Shown here one piece after another: positions 49,892-60,807 of a DNA stretch of 64,000 nucleotides. Origin of the DNA: Epiperipatus broadwayi. Taxonomy: Eukaryota > Onychophora > Udeonychophora > Euonychophora > Peripatidae. Location of the stretch: assembly GCA_028023455.1 (NCBI GenBank), contig JAQFVV010006246.1:151501-215500 (forward strand). The letters run 5' to 3'. Position 1 is the first letter of the stretch. Each line of letters opens with the position of its first letter. The position numbers and the translations under genes were made by a program. The notes under the pieces are model-generated. The model was not told the origin of the DNA. It made no database searches and saw only the letters and a program-made list of their open reading frames with translations.

Positions 49892-50300
49892 TTACGAAAA
49901 GAAAAAAAAAACCACGACCTGAGAAAATTTAAAAACGGCATAAAATTGAGAATTTAATGTCCGTAGCCGGAAAATAAATATGACCACAAATAGTGCGCAA
50001 GTCTAAAAAGTTATTGCGTACGATTACAAAAGTTTTTTTTTAGAGTAGGATTTTAAATAAGGACTATATTGAAAGAAAATAATAGCTTATAAATTATTAA
50101 ATAATAAATAAAACCGATCAAAGGTAAGAAATGACGGTAAAGGTAGAGGGGGACGGGAGATTATAGGGTGATAAAAGAGAGGGGTGTCGGTGAACGAATT
50201 TATTAGCAAAGCAAAATAAAATATTAGATTTATATCGTAAAAAAAATTGATAGCGTTAAGATTTTGTTTACTGTAGCAAAAATAAGCAATACGGCCATAT

Positions 50301-51420
50301 ATGAAATTGAGAAATAATAAAAATACACAAAATATGGCAGAAGGCGCGGAAGAATTAAAAGAGGGTTTGGAACCCTTAATAAAAAAACTATTATACGAAT
50401 GCATGACAGAATTCAAAGAAGAGATAAAAAAAGAAATGGCAGAGATGGTCAGAGAATTGAAAGAAGAAATAAGGGTAGAAATTAAAGAAATGAAAGAAGA
50501 GTTAATAAAGGTAGTAGATGAGAAAATAGCTAAAGGGTCACAGAGCACAGAAGTGGTAGAATTGAGATCCGATAAACAAGAAAGCAAAGAGATAAAATTC
50601 ATAGAAAATAGAGAAAACGTGCCGAGTGCAGTAAACCCCTTTTTGAAATTAAAAATTTTCCATGGACAAAATGGAGAATCACCGATGGAACACTTAAACA
50701 GCCTGCAGGGGTACTTCGCGATAAACCCCATGTCGGAAGAAGTTAAACTAATGCTGGCAGTTAATCATTTACAAGGGACGGCGCAAGCTTGGTGGGAATC
50801 CTTGTTTAAGAAACCGAATAACTTTACACAGTATGGTCAAATATTAATCAAATGCTATAGGAACGAGGACCACCAAGAACGAATTAAGAATAAAGTGGCG
50901 CAAGAGAAATGCAGAACAGAAGAGCGTTATGTACCATTTTTTTTGGAAACAAGTGGCGCAACTACGAGCGCTGACGGAGTGCAAATTAACAGAAAAACAG
51001 ATTATCAAGATTATGCGGAAAAATTTTCCCGATCCAGTAGGGCATCTGTTGGTAAGTACCGGATGTGAGACAGTAGAGAGAATGGCAGAATTGCTTAGTG
51101 CTTTCGAGAATGACAACACTGGAGAAGAGACGAGTCCTAAACACTTCGACAAATTACCGAACCAGAAGGGTCGGATACAACTGAACACTATAGTGTTGAC
51201 TAATAGTGCTGGAAATCAAAGAAAAAATAAGGGGTCCCCAACTAAGAATAAAGGGAAGGGAATCCGTGCAAGACCTCCAGAAATAGACAAAAAAGTTAGG
51301 AGTGAAAATAAATACAAGAGAGAAGACCTTGATATAAAATGGAGAGACTGGTGCAAGCAATACAGAGAGGGGGTTCGATCCTTGTCACCTCCGCCATCAA
51401 CCAGTTATAGTGATAGATAA
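50301..51420 (+). pseudogene. Gag-like protein of element B, one frameshift
   Basis: Starts at ATG 50301 (MKLRNNKNTQNMAEG; a second ATG at 50334 is possible). Residues about 15-85 form a strongly charged coiled coil of KEE/IKEMKEE repeats. The capsid part follows: FLKLKIFHGQNGESPMEHL, then VNHLQGTAQAWWESL with WW at residues 164-165, the retrotransposon gag signature. At the T8 run 50937-50944 the frame changes by one base; the continuation (to 51420) reads QVAQLRALTECKLTEKQ, FPDPVGHLL and a basic tail rich in K, N and R that may bind RNA. No CCHC knuckle. Because the LTRs are almost identical, the break is young, a sequencing error in a homopolymer, or a frameshift site. Confidence 0.82.
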
Positions 51421-51941
51421 CATTGAGAGATAGAGTGGGCCGGATAACACCCTGCAGATCTCGGATGTGCCTCGGAAAAAACGAAAAGAAATAATGATAT
51501 GGCTGGTGTGAACGTAAGTCACAAGTATTTGACCGGGTAGGCGGTCACTAAAGAGGGAAAAAAGCATAACCCCAAGTCCTAGTATGCAGTATGTAACATA
51601 AGACCGTCTTTAAACGCTCATCAGTCTATTTCTAGCAGAGATCCCGATATTGGGGAGGACAGACCAGGTTGCCACGAGCCTGTAAGACTCAAAACGATGA
51701 GCAACGCTCGTTTGTGCTTATAACTTGGGGTCTTTAGCGTTACTATTACGATTAAGCGGAGAGGACACAGATGAATGTGGAAATATTTTACATTCCCGCC
51801 GAACGTCGCTTGTGGAATGAGTTCACACAATATATCAGCGCGATAATAAAACAAAACACACGAATATGGGCATGAAGACTTCTTAAGAATAAAATTAGTT
51901 TAAACCTACATTTTATTCTCATTCCCCTGCCCCGGTGGTAT
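51421..51941 (+). other. Non-coding 3' internal region of element B
   Basis: No pol motifs. The sequence is less AT-rich than the surroundings. The 3' LTR is preceded by CATTCCCCTGCCCCGGTGGT, not by a purine tract. An antisense open frame at 51621-51854 has no family features. Confidence 0.65.
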
Positions 51942-53297
51942 TGTACCATTTATTTATATATAAAGTACAAATTACTTTTTGATATTAGGTATTATAAAAA
52001 AAAAAAAGAGAGGAAAGAAAGAAAGCGAACACGATCTTTATTTGTTTTAGCATAATGTTTTGAAAAGAGAAAAAAAAAAAAACGTACAGTGAAAGTTTAG
52101 TTTTTTTTTAGAAATAAGTTAACTAAAATAAATTCAATGTTGGAAAGTGCATATTGAATCATTGATTAAAATAGCGAAAGGAAATTTCAAAAGGCGAAAG
52201 ATTGTTATCAGAAACAATTTTCTGATGGTAATTAAAAATGGCCGAAATTCTTAGCGGAAAACAGACTTTGTAAAAAAGAAAAGGAGAAGAATGTAGAAGT
52301 TTATAAAGTGGAACAAAGAAAAAGAAAGAACGTGCGCAGAGCTTCTAAAAAGAATCGAAGAGTATAAAAGGAGCGGACAGATTTGAAAAGGGGTCTTTTT
52401 ACCTGGGTGTTCCAATAGTGCTGAGCATTTGGAAGTGTTTCATATTTCTTTTAATAAAATGTGTTCACTTAGATACAAACTGAAATCGCTCGCCATGAGT
52501 GAGTAGAACGATATCGTTTGCCGACACTTTCTCTCGGAAAAAGTCACCTAGATCGTCCTCGTGCTACCTAAATTAGATCGGAGATTCGGAAATAAAACTA
52601 AAAGAAAAAAAACAGCTACTGTGGACTACTCACTAACTGAATTGTACGTCGGGAAGATCGATGACCTACTTAATGTTAACTTACCGGTAAGTAAATGTAC
52701 ATAAATTTTTTTTACATAAAGCTTTATGAATAATGAATTGAATTGAAATATTATCCCATAAAATTTTCTTGGATCAGAAGATTTACGAACTGAGAAATGA
52801 ACCAAAATGTTGCTACAGAAAATCAGACTAAATAATTAATACTCCAATATTCGACGTAGATTAATGAATTCATATGCACAATCCTTTCCAACGTTGTAAT
52901 GTCTGTCTTAATCATAATTATTGAATGTTTGACGAGTTATAATAAATCTTTATTATTAACTTCACTTTCATTGTACGTGTCAAAAATTAATACTATTCTA
53001 TGTAATTTTTTTTACCTTTAGTTATTTAAATTAGATCGTATAATTATTACCTTACGGGCTACAATATTTGACGCAGTCTCAGTGGGTCTAACGACCCTGG
53101 CGCCCTCAAGTAGAAATTAAAAACTGGTTCTGCTCACGATTGTACCCGGTAATCATTCTAGTCCGAAGTTGATCAGGAAAAATAGCTGTGTTAAGAATTA
53201 AAATACAATTTTTTTTTATGTTGATACAGTTTGATCAACTCACGCTCAAATATAAATTTGAGGCGTATAAGGGCCTAGTAATACGAAAAACGTTACA
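51942..53297 (+). repeat. 3' LTR of element B
   Basis: Copy of 48517-49872 with TATA box at 52363-52370. It ends GTTACA followed by ATATATAT. Confidence 0.93.
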
Positions 53298-54102
53298 ATA
53301 TATATATATGCAAAAATGTTTATATGTTTTAAGGCATGTCATTTGATTATTTATGCAAATATTAAATGGTCATTATCTTTCTTGACCAACCCTGACAACT
53401 AAACTATCATTTTTGAATAGCAATGTCTTTAAAATTATTAGTTATACATTTATGTTGTTGTGATGTGCATGTTGGAAAGAATATATGTATTTGCATATTA
53501 ATAAGTAGTGATTTCAATTTATATATATCAATTTCATAGATGAAGCCTTTATCAAATAAAAATCCATGTTTTAATTATGAATTATTAATAGGTACACTTA
53601 TAAAACATGTGAATCATAGTCTTGACTAAAACTATTATTGTAATATGCTCATTTTATAGTGCAATGATATTTGCATTCAATGCTTTGCATACATCTATGC
53701 AGCTTTTACTTTGGTTGGATTAATTTACAAAGTTAGTGATAAATTATGTTTCTTTATTTTTTATTAGCAGTTATATTATTTTCATATATGACATGTTTAT
53801 TGTTCAGACTGAAAACACATTTGATCTCCATTTTGTGATCTAGAAATATTAAATTTCTATTAAGATCTCAGAATATTACATGTGGAGTGTATCTATATGT
53901 AATTTTATTTAAATAAATTTATAAATATAATGAAAAATTAAGACATCCTTTTAGATGAAAAATTCTAATTGTATTTTTTTCTGAGTAAGATTTATTCAAA
54001 AAAAATGAGTTTTTTACAGTAAAGTTACAGAATTTATATACTTTCTTAATAAAGATATGTCTATGCAATATATATATATATATATGTAGATACTATAGGT
54101 TA

Positions 54103-54141
<39 letters not shown>

Positions 54142-54177
54142 ATATTATTGTAACAATTTTAATATTAATACAATTGC

Positions 54178-54296
54178 CATTTGTAACAACCATCTTTCTA
54201 CCTTTTATCACTCTGTGGATGACTTGTGTTACCAAGTCTAAATGTCAGTATATTAATATTTAAAATATTTTAACGCAGATGAACCCACAAAATATG
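54178..54296. mobile_element. Half copy of the 26.2-kb fold-back family
   Basis: Homologous to one arm plus centre of 26186-26305 in reverse complement: AACCATCTTTCTACC, CTCTGTGGATGACTTGTG, TGTCAGTATATTAATATT, GATGAACCCACAAAATATG. The second arm is missing. The hammerhead-like part keeps CTGTGGA and a perfect 6-bp stem (GACTTG/CAAGTC), but GAAA is TAAA. TA repeats flank it. Confidence 0.75.
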
Positions 54297-54542
54297 TCTT
54301 TTATATATATATATGACAAAAACCTTCATTTTTTATAAGTATTCTTCTATAAAAAGAAAATAAAAGTAATTAATAAATTAAGACTTTAGATTAATGTTAA
54401 TCATAATGTTTAGTTGTAGAAGAATTTGAAAACAAACTATATATAATCTATATATCTTTAAAAACCAGTCAATATGTAGACAATCCCAATATCAATAACA
54501 ATCAACAATTTCAAGCTGTTATCAAGGCAACCTTTTTTTAAC

Positions 54543-54567
54543 AATAAAGGTGGAATCCACCTTTATT
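54543..54567. repeat. Perfect short palindrome
   Basis: AATAAAGGTGGA followed by one base and TCCACCTTTATT: 12-bp perfect arms. Could be a hairpin or a protein-binding palindrome; no context supports either. Confidence 0.6.
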
Positions 54568-56919
54568 AATGGTCTAATAAACTTATATAGACACTAAAGA
54601 TTGCAACTTGACTACATATGTATATTGAGATGATTGTGTGTCTTATGGCATATAACAACATAGTAGTGTGTGTGCATATATATAAAGTTAAAAGGAAAAG
54701 TAGAAATAAACATAGACAAAAAAATTTTGTAGATTTTTCTATATTACACTGGAATAAAAGTTACTTAAGAATTAAATAATTTTGAATTGAAAAAAATTTA
54801 TTATAAATTAAACATTTAAAAGGGTCTAATTAATATTTTATTAATTTTGATTTTGAAATTAAAACAAGCATGTTTTTATGTTACAATAAATATACTGGTA
54901 ATTATAAAATTTCACTATCTATTTTGATAAGATTAATTGTTTTTAATTAAAGCTTGTATAACATACTTTGATAAAAATCCTACAAAGTTATTTTTGAAAG
55001 GATTAAGGTAAATTGAAAACATTCTTACTTTTTCAATCAAAATAAAGAAAACTTTCAATTACTGTTAGGGTTTTGTCAACCTGATTTTAAAAAGGTTGAG
55101 AAACTATTAGAGGAGAATTTTAAAAGTTTTAGAGTTATACAAAGTTACTATAAATATATAACTGAAGGCAAAGCAGTGCAATTCTAGTTTCTGCTATTAG
55201 TTTACAATGGTAGAGTTTGGATTCACATGGAAGCAAGATCCAGCTTTTATGTGGTTCATATCTCATATATGTGTTACTAGATATACCTTTCTCAAAGATG
55301 ACAATAACCCAATCTACTATTTAAAAGGGACCAGCTTACCCAGAGATTCCATCAGCTTGCCAAAGCAGAGAAGTACAGATAAATATACTGCATCAGATAT
55401 ATATAAAGGGAAGCTGGTTAGTAGAGTGTTATATATAATGAGAATAATATTTTAAAAAATTACTTGAAAGTAACAGTTAAAATTTCTAATTAAGAAATTT
55501 TAAAAGTAAATTATTTTTGTCAACTAAAAATAAAACAAGAAAAGAAAATGATAAATGGCATTTGTGTTTAGAAGATTATTTGATTCTAATTTTGTTCATA
55601 AAAAGGGAAGAGAGAGAGGAAAATTCTGAGGATTTTAAATATTGAAAATGAGGCCACAAGAATCTGAATTTTAAATGAAACTTTGCGAATGATAATAGTT
55701 TGTTTTTGGTTTTTTTTAAGAAAACTTTTACTTACCATAAAAAATAATAGGCTAATTAATAGCTTTAATTCACATTACCTATATTTTGTATATACACACA
55801 TATCTGTGCACTTGTGTATTAAAAAATAAATTGAATTTTATTATTACTCTATCAGAATTCTTGTATGTAATTTTAGTTTATACGGCATGTCTTTGCTTTT
55901 GTAGATGAGTATCATATAGATACACATATATATTAAAATCAATCTTACTTTATAAGTTATTAAAATTAATTATTGGATTTTATTATTAGTTTATCACAAT
56001 TCTGATACATATTTTTAATATACAAGCATGTTTGTATACTGTTATATACATGTTTAATGTAAACCTATTGGCATATTGTTAAATCACAATGTGATAGCCT
56101 ATTTGGTTTTGTATTAATCAAAATCAGAAGGCTTAATTTATATGTAACCATATTCTATAGACCTTTATTTACTTTTATTGTTTCTAATTAAATAAATTTA
56201 TATTTCATTGTTAAAGTTATTCCAGTGGATTTAATTAATCCTAAAATATGATAAATTATTACACATTGTATTATATCTTTTGATCATAATAACAATTATA
56301 GAGCTTTTACTCTCTGAGCTGGATTTATATATAATGGTCTATTATATAAAAAGGGTTTGTATTTAGTATTTATGGCCATCCAGTTGATGACAATTTCATT
56401 ACTTCTCCTATGCTGGATGTTGCAATGTGGATATTTTTTAAAGTCCATGCACTACATTTCATTTTAATTATTTATTTAGAAATTAAGTTTATACTTGACA
56501 GTACATTAGTGGTGCTAAGTGAACAGAGCATTGATGATGATCAGCATGTTTTAGTATCCCAGCAGTATTTTAATTGTTATATTCTTAGGAAGCACTTAAG
56601 TTTGTGCATCAAAATTATTATGTTGTATTGCTTTCCTAAATTTGACAAGGGCTAAATAATTAGCCTGGTCAATAGTAAACTCATTTCAAATCCAGTTACA
56701 AGATTGACTGTTGAGTTTTATTGTTGATCTTTCTTGATGAATGATTATTATTGCTTTTGTGTAATACAAGTTACTTATAGTTAGTCTTAGTTCTTATCTT
56801 TCATGCCTCATGCTCATTCTTTTGTACTTAATTTTATTTTTAAATTTTGTATTAACTGGGATTTATGGTGATTTTTTCATCACCCCAGCCAGGGGTTCAC
56901 TCCTAATTCTTCATACTGT

Positions 56920-56959
<40 letters not shown>

Positions 56960-58046
56960 AAGCAATGGATCTGAAGTCCAATCCATGCTTCACATCTTCC
57001 TATAAACTTGATTAATGCTTAGCCTGTCTTTGACACGACCTCTCGTAAGCAGTTGACGTCACTCTAACTCAGCCGATTCTTATGCTAAAAAATTCGTTCG
57101 ATATGTTTTAAAGAGATTTTTAAAAGTTCTGTATGATGGTGACCTCTTCCGACTTATTTTACAAGTAAAAAATAAAAAAAAACGCATTTAAACCTAAACA
57201 AAGAAAGAACATTATTTGTGATTGGTTCTTAGCAAGCTCTCAGCCGAAAAAGACATTCTGATTGGCTGGAAAGAACAAAGAAACTGCCTGATCAAAGAAA
57301 ATAAAGAAAAACGCTGAGATTTTCATTTCGAATACGATTTAAATTATTATAAAATTATATTTATGAAAATTAAAAAGTATTTTCAGAGAGAATAATAAAA
57401 AAACAAAATTATTTTCGAAAAATATTGAAGATTTTAGTACAAATATTGAAGATGTAGTAAAAAGAAATATTTACTTTTCTATAACGTAAAAGTCGATCTT
57501 TTTGTTTATATTATAGCTTTTATGTTGCCGAAATTGAATATTTTAGAATAAATAAATAGCAATTTATTTTTGAAAGAACTTTCGTTCTCTTCATAACCTG
57601 AAAAATTAATAATATACTTTTTATAAACGTATCTGAGTTGAATTTAATATTATATACGAATATGTTTTAACAATAGGCTTTGTCTTCAGTTTGTGAGTTG
57701 GCCAATTAAAAGATTTGATTTTTACCTCATACAACCAATGATTTAATTAGCGGTTAAAAGGTTAATATTGTAAACCTAAATTAAGTTTATAGGCCAATAT
57801 CAGCAGGGTTTTGCATTACAGCTAAAATTAATTACGTTTATTAAATTTGTATTTGTTTGTTCTTTTAAATAAATTCCATTGTAACATTAAATTGCTGTTA
57901 AAAATATTACTTGTGAAAACCGTTTAGTCAAACATATATATACGTCAAGCATATATATATGAGTTAATGCAAAATTCTGCTGAAATAAAACGCTTATTGT
58001 ATTAAAAGAAATAAGAATGTATTTTACTTTTAAATCTTGTTCAAAT

Positions 58047-58162
58047 GGTCAAGCGTTGTTAGCTGAGAGGTCATCGCACCTGCCTTGCAAGCAAGTAGTT
58101 GGTTGCAGACGGGTGTGGGTTTGCGTCCCGGCCGATGCTATGACATATGGAAAAGAAAAAAA
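58047..58162 (+). mobile_element. tRNA-derived SINE inserted in the 5' LTR
   Basis: 116-bp insertion between AAAT direct repeats (58043-58046 and 58163-58166), absent from the 3' LTR at 63318/63319. It starts with a tRNA-like region: acceptor GCGTTGT (58053) pairs in six of seven positions with CCGATGC (58132-58138). A-box-like TTAGCTGAGAGG and B-box-like GGTTTGCGTCC give an internal Pol III promoter. The anticodon loop CTTGCAA would read TGC. It ends in an A-rich tail. The empty site in the sister LTR shows it inserted after element C. A functional tRNA is unlikely: long variable region, weak D stem, A tail. Confidence 0.8.
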
Positions 58163-58432
58163 AAATATTTAGTATGATTTGATTTTGAGATAAGCCCACC
58201 AACATTTTTTAAAGAAAGTATATTTTTAATTAGTTAAGCCCATTCAAGTCAAATTAAAGATGGCCTTCTCTTTCTTTTTTTTAATTAATAAAATCCCAAA
58301 GTTTAAAGAAAGAAATTTAGAGTAAAAAAGTAAAAGTTATTTTAGAAGGTGTTACTTTGAAACAAAGGAGCATGGGGAGGCTTATCAAGATCTCAGATCA
58401 TACAAACAATAGAAGGTAGCTGACAGAGAGGG

Positions 58433-58440
58433 TATAAATA
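58433..58440 (+). promoter_or_regulatory. TATA box, 5' LTR of element C
   Basis: TATAAATA in GAGGGTATAAATAAAAGG, conserved at 63585-63592 in the 3' LTR. It lies directly before the minisatellite, so transcripts would start at the edge of or inside those repeats. Confidence 0.55.
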
Positions 58441-58462
58441 AAAGGGAGAACAAAAGATCAGA

Positions 58463-58775
58463 TTCAGATTTTCCTTTTTGAAAAAGGTTCATTCAGATTT
58501 TCCTTTTTGGGAAAGAGCAGTCATTCAGATTTTCCTTTTTGAAAAAAAGTCAGTCAATCAGAGTTTCCTTTTGGGACAAGCATTCAGTTTTTTTTTCCTT
58601 TTGGAAAAGATCGTGATTCAGATTTTCCTTTTTGAAAAAGGTCAGTCAATCAGAGTTTCCTTTTGGAAAAAGATCGTGCATTCAGATTTTCCTTTTTGGG
58701 AAAGAGCAGTCATTCAGATTTTCCTTTTGGAAAAGATCAGTCATTCAGATTTTCCTTTTGGAAAAGATTATTCGT
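58463..58775 (+). repeat. Minisatellite of about 32 bp, ten units, 5' LTR of C
   Basis: Units are variants of ATTCAGATTTTCC followed by TTTTTGGGAAAGAGCAGTC. Each unit has an internal inverted repeat TTTTCC...GGAAAA. The same ten-unit block is in the 3' LTR at 63615-63930. A 114-codon open frame across it begins with TTG and reflects the period, not a gene. Confidence 0.88.
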
Positions 58776-60134
58776 TCAGAGTATTCTTGCGGGCTGTCAG
58801 ATTGCTCCGTGGAGAACTTTAGAAATTTTGCTGTTGCCTGTTGTGATTTTATTATATGAATTCGATGGAGTCTACCATGCTTGGCTAGGCAAATAAATAA
58901 CTTTGTCTACCGCCGAGGGTTTCCTCAATACCAGAAAAATGCCGTAGTATTTACTCAATCGTCATCTGACTGTCACAGTAGATTTTTTTTTTTCCGCATT
59001 CTGGCGTCCATCGTGTGGCTATTCGAAATTTTCCACACCCTGTAGGCAGCGTTTATGTTTTAAATAATAGTATATATGTAGAATTTTTTTGTCATCGGAT
59101 TTGTACGCATATATATAGTGATTGTTTTAGATAACACGAATAATTGTTAGTTATACGTGAATTTTTTGCTTCAAGTTGTCGCAGTGGGACGAATGTCATT
59201 TTTTTAAAAAAAATTTAGTACCCTGAGAAGTTTGTTTTGGTCTAATATATTTATATAAAAAAAAATATATATATATAATTTTTTCTGAGTCTTGTTTCCT
59301 AATGTGAGCAAATGTCATTTTTTAAAATTAATTAAAAAGTTAAAGGTGTCATAAAGTAAAAAATTTTTTCCGAGTTTGGTATATATATGAAATGAATGTT
59401 TTACGTTTAGAAAAGTTAACACTCCGTTAGTTTTTTTTTATATATAGCGAATATATATATTAATGAGAATAAATATCAGAGTTATAGCAAGATTTTTTTT
59501 TCCGAATGAGTAGTTTTGTCGATGGCCAGTTGCCATATTGTTGTTTATCGTATAAAGTATATACCTTCGATGAGGCGGAAGTGTCAAATATATACCCACC
59601 CGCCCTCCCTTAAAATAGCTTTCGTACTTTATGTTACTTTAGTAATGCTTAAATCTGAGAAGTTTTAATATAATAATGTTTTTTCGAAATATAACATTTT
59701 AGTTAAAGGTACAAATAGATAATAGAATTATGTTTCCGTTGTACAAATTTTTGTAAAGATTAAAATTGATAACATTCTTTCGTTAATAGAAATTTTTTTT
59801 GTAAGATCAAAAAGTTTGATAAGTTCAAACTATAGTGTTTCACTTTCTCTGCGTTAGTTTCCTTAATTAAATCAATAATTTTAATCATGCAGAATTTTTT
59901 TTTCACTTTTAAATATTTTGAAATTACGTTCCGTGCAAACAATAGATATAAAATAAGTTTTGTTTCAATAATAACAAACTTAATTGTCAACTTTATGAAA
60001 AGTAAATGCGTATGTTCGTTAATAAATATATATATATATTAATTAAAGATATATTTTGGTATAACATATATGTCAGCCACCCTTTAGTTAAGATTTTTTT
60101 TTCCATTTCGGATTATGCTATTGAATCATTTATT

Positions 60135-60246
60135 GAGTAACCGTTAGGTGAAGACCCTTTGAGTAACCGTTAGGTGAAGCCCTTGTTTTTTAGTAACCAT
60201 GTTTGGTGAAGACCCTTAGAGTAACCGTTTAGGTGAAGACCCCTTA
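60135..60246 (+). repeat. Four imperfect repeats in the leader of element C
   Basis: Units of GAGTAACCGTTAGGTGAAG followed by ACCCTT, period 26-30 bp. AGCCTGAAATAATAGG then occurs twice (near 60274 and 60340). Possible RNA structure or packaging region; function unknown. Confidence 0.75.
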
Positions 60247-60627
60247 CATTGTAGAGTTCTCGATTGCTGTGTAGCCTGAAATAATAGGTCTATGTCCGCA
60301 ATCATTGTTTCCCTGTCATAGTTGCGACCAGCGTTTACTAGCCTGAAATAATAGGAGTATGCGGTTGGCAATTTGACATCTTTCTAATAAATTCATGTAC
60401 ATGATAATAAAAGAAATATTTGTATAGGTATATCTGTTTGTATATTTATATGTAGTCATATATATGCTTATTTAATGATGTACATATTCATATATATGGA
60501 TGCATATGGTATACACTTCGTTATAGTTCGGTAAAACCCGTTTTTATATAAATGTTTTTTTTAACAGTTTTGATTTCAATGCGTGATTCTGTAAAATTGC
60601 GTGATAATTGTTAATCTATTTCGGGTG

Positions 60628-60807
60628 TGACCAAAATGGTAGTTGGTTTCGATCCCAGGTTCATAATTCGGAGTGGCGGTTATCATGGGATTTTACTTTT
60701 ATTTTAATTGTTTTTTGTATTAATATTTTGTTTTGTTAATCGTACTTTAGGCTGGTTAAATTTTTTTTCTGTCATGACCAAAATGGTAGCGTGGTTTCGA
60801 ACCCAGG
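60628..60807 (+). repeat. Duplicated tRNA T-arm-like segments
   Basis: TGACCAAAATGGTAG followed by GGTTTCGATCCCAGG (60628-60659) and again by GGTTTCGAACCCAGG (60775-60807). The second part is a good B-box/T-arm sequence, but no A box or acceptor stem accompanies it. Confidence 0.6.

Larger units (their letters stand above)
48517..53297 (+). mobile_element. LTR retrotransposon element B, gag only, recent
   Basis: Two 1,356-bp LTRs (48517-49872 and 51942-53297), TGTACC...GTTACA, enclose 2,069 bp. ATATAT lies on both sides, so a 4- or 6-bp target duplication within a TA repeat fits. The LTRs differ by two substitutions that I could find plus homopolymer lengths, so insertion was recent. Primer binding site TGGCGACCC follows the 5' LTR by one base. 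Only gag is encoded. Confidence 0.93.
53298..56957. other. AT-rich intergenic sequence
   Basis: No assignable gene. Two open frames are less biased than usual: 55207-55455 (VEFGFTWKQDPAFMWFIS, ending near a possible GTTAGT donor at 55419) and 56410-56655 (SIDDDQHVLVSQQYFNCYIL). Neither matches a family I know. TA repeats lie at 54070-54135 and 56924-56957. Confidence 0.6.
56958..58977 (+). repeat. 5' LTR of element C (2,020 bp)
   Basis: Relative to the 3' LTR it contains two extra segments: 57017-57766 (750 bp, bounded by TTAAT) and 58047-58166 (a SINE with its target duplication). Remaining sequence matches with few substitutions. Contains a TATA box and a 32-bp minisatellite. Confidence 0.9.

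Noticed and set aside
50087-50731. A 214-codon open frame on the minus strand.
   Set aside because: It is the antisense shadow of the lysine/glutamate-rich gag coiled coil of element B, giving an F/S/L-rich peptide without motifs.
58047-58140. A functional tRNA gene for alanine.
   Set aside because: The D stem is weak, the variable region is too long, an A-rich tail follows and the sister LTR shows a retroposed insertion. It is a SINE.
58463-58775. Regular 32-bp repeats as a CRISPR-like array.
   Set aside because: Units are contiguous without unique spacers, diverge from each other and are inside an LTR of a eukaryotic element.
58478-58822. A 114-codon repetitive open frame, repeated at 63630-63974.
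   Set aside because: It has no ATG start; the reading frame follows the 32-bp minisatellite in a non-coding LTR.
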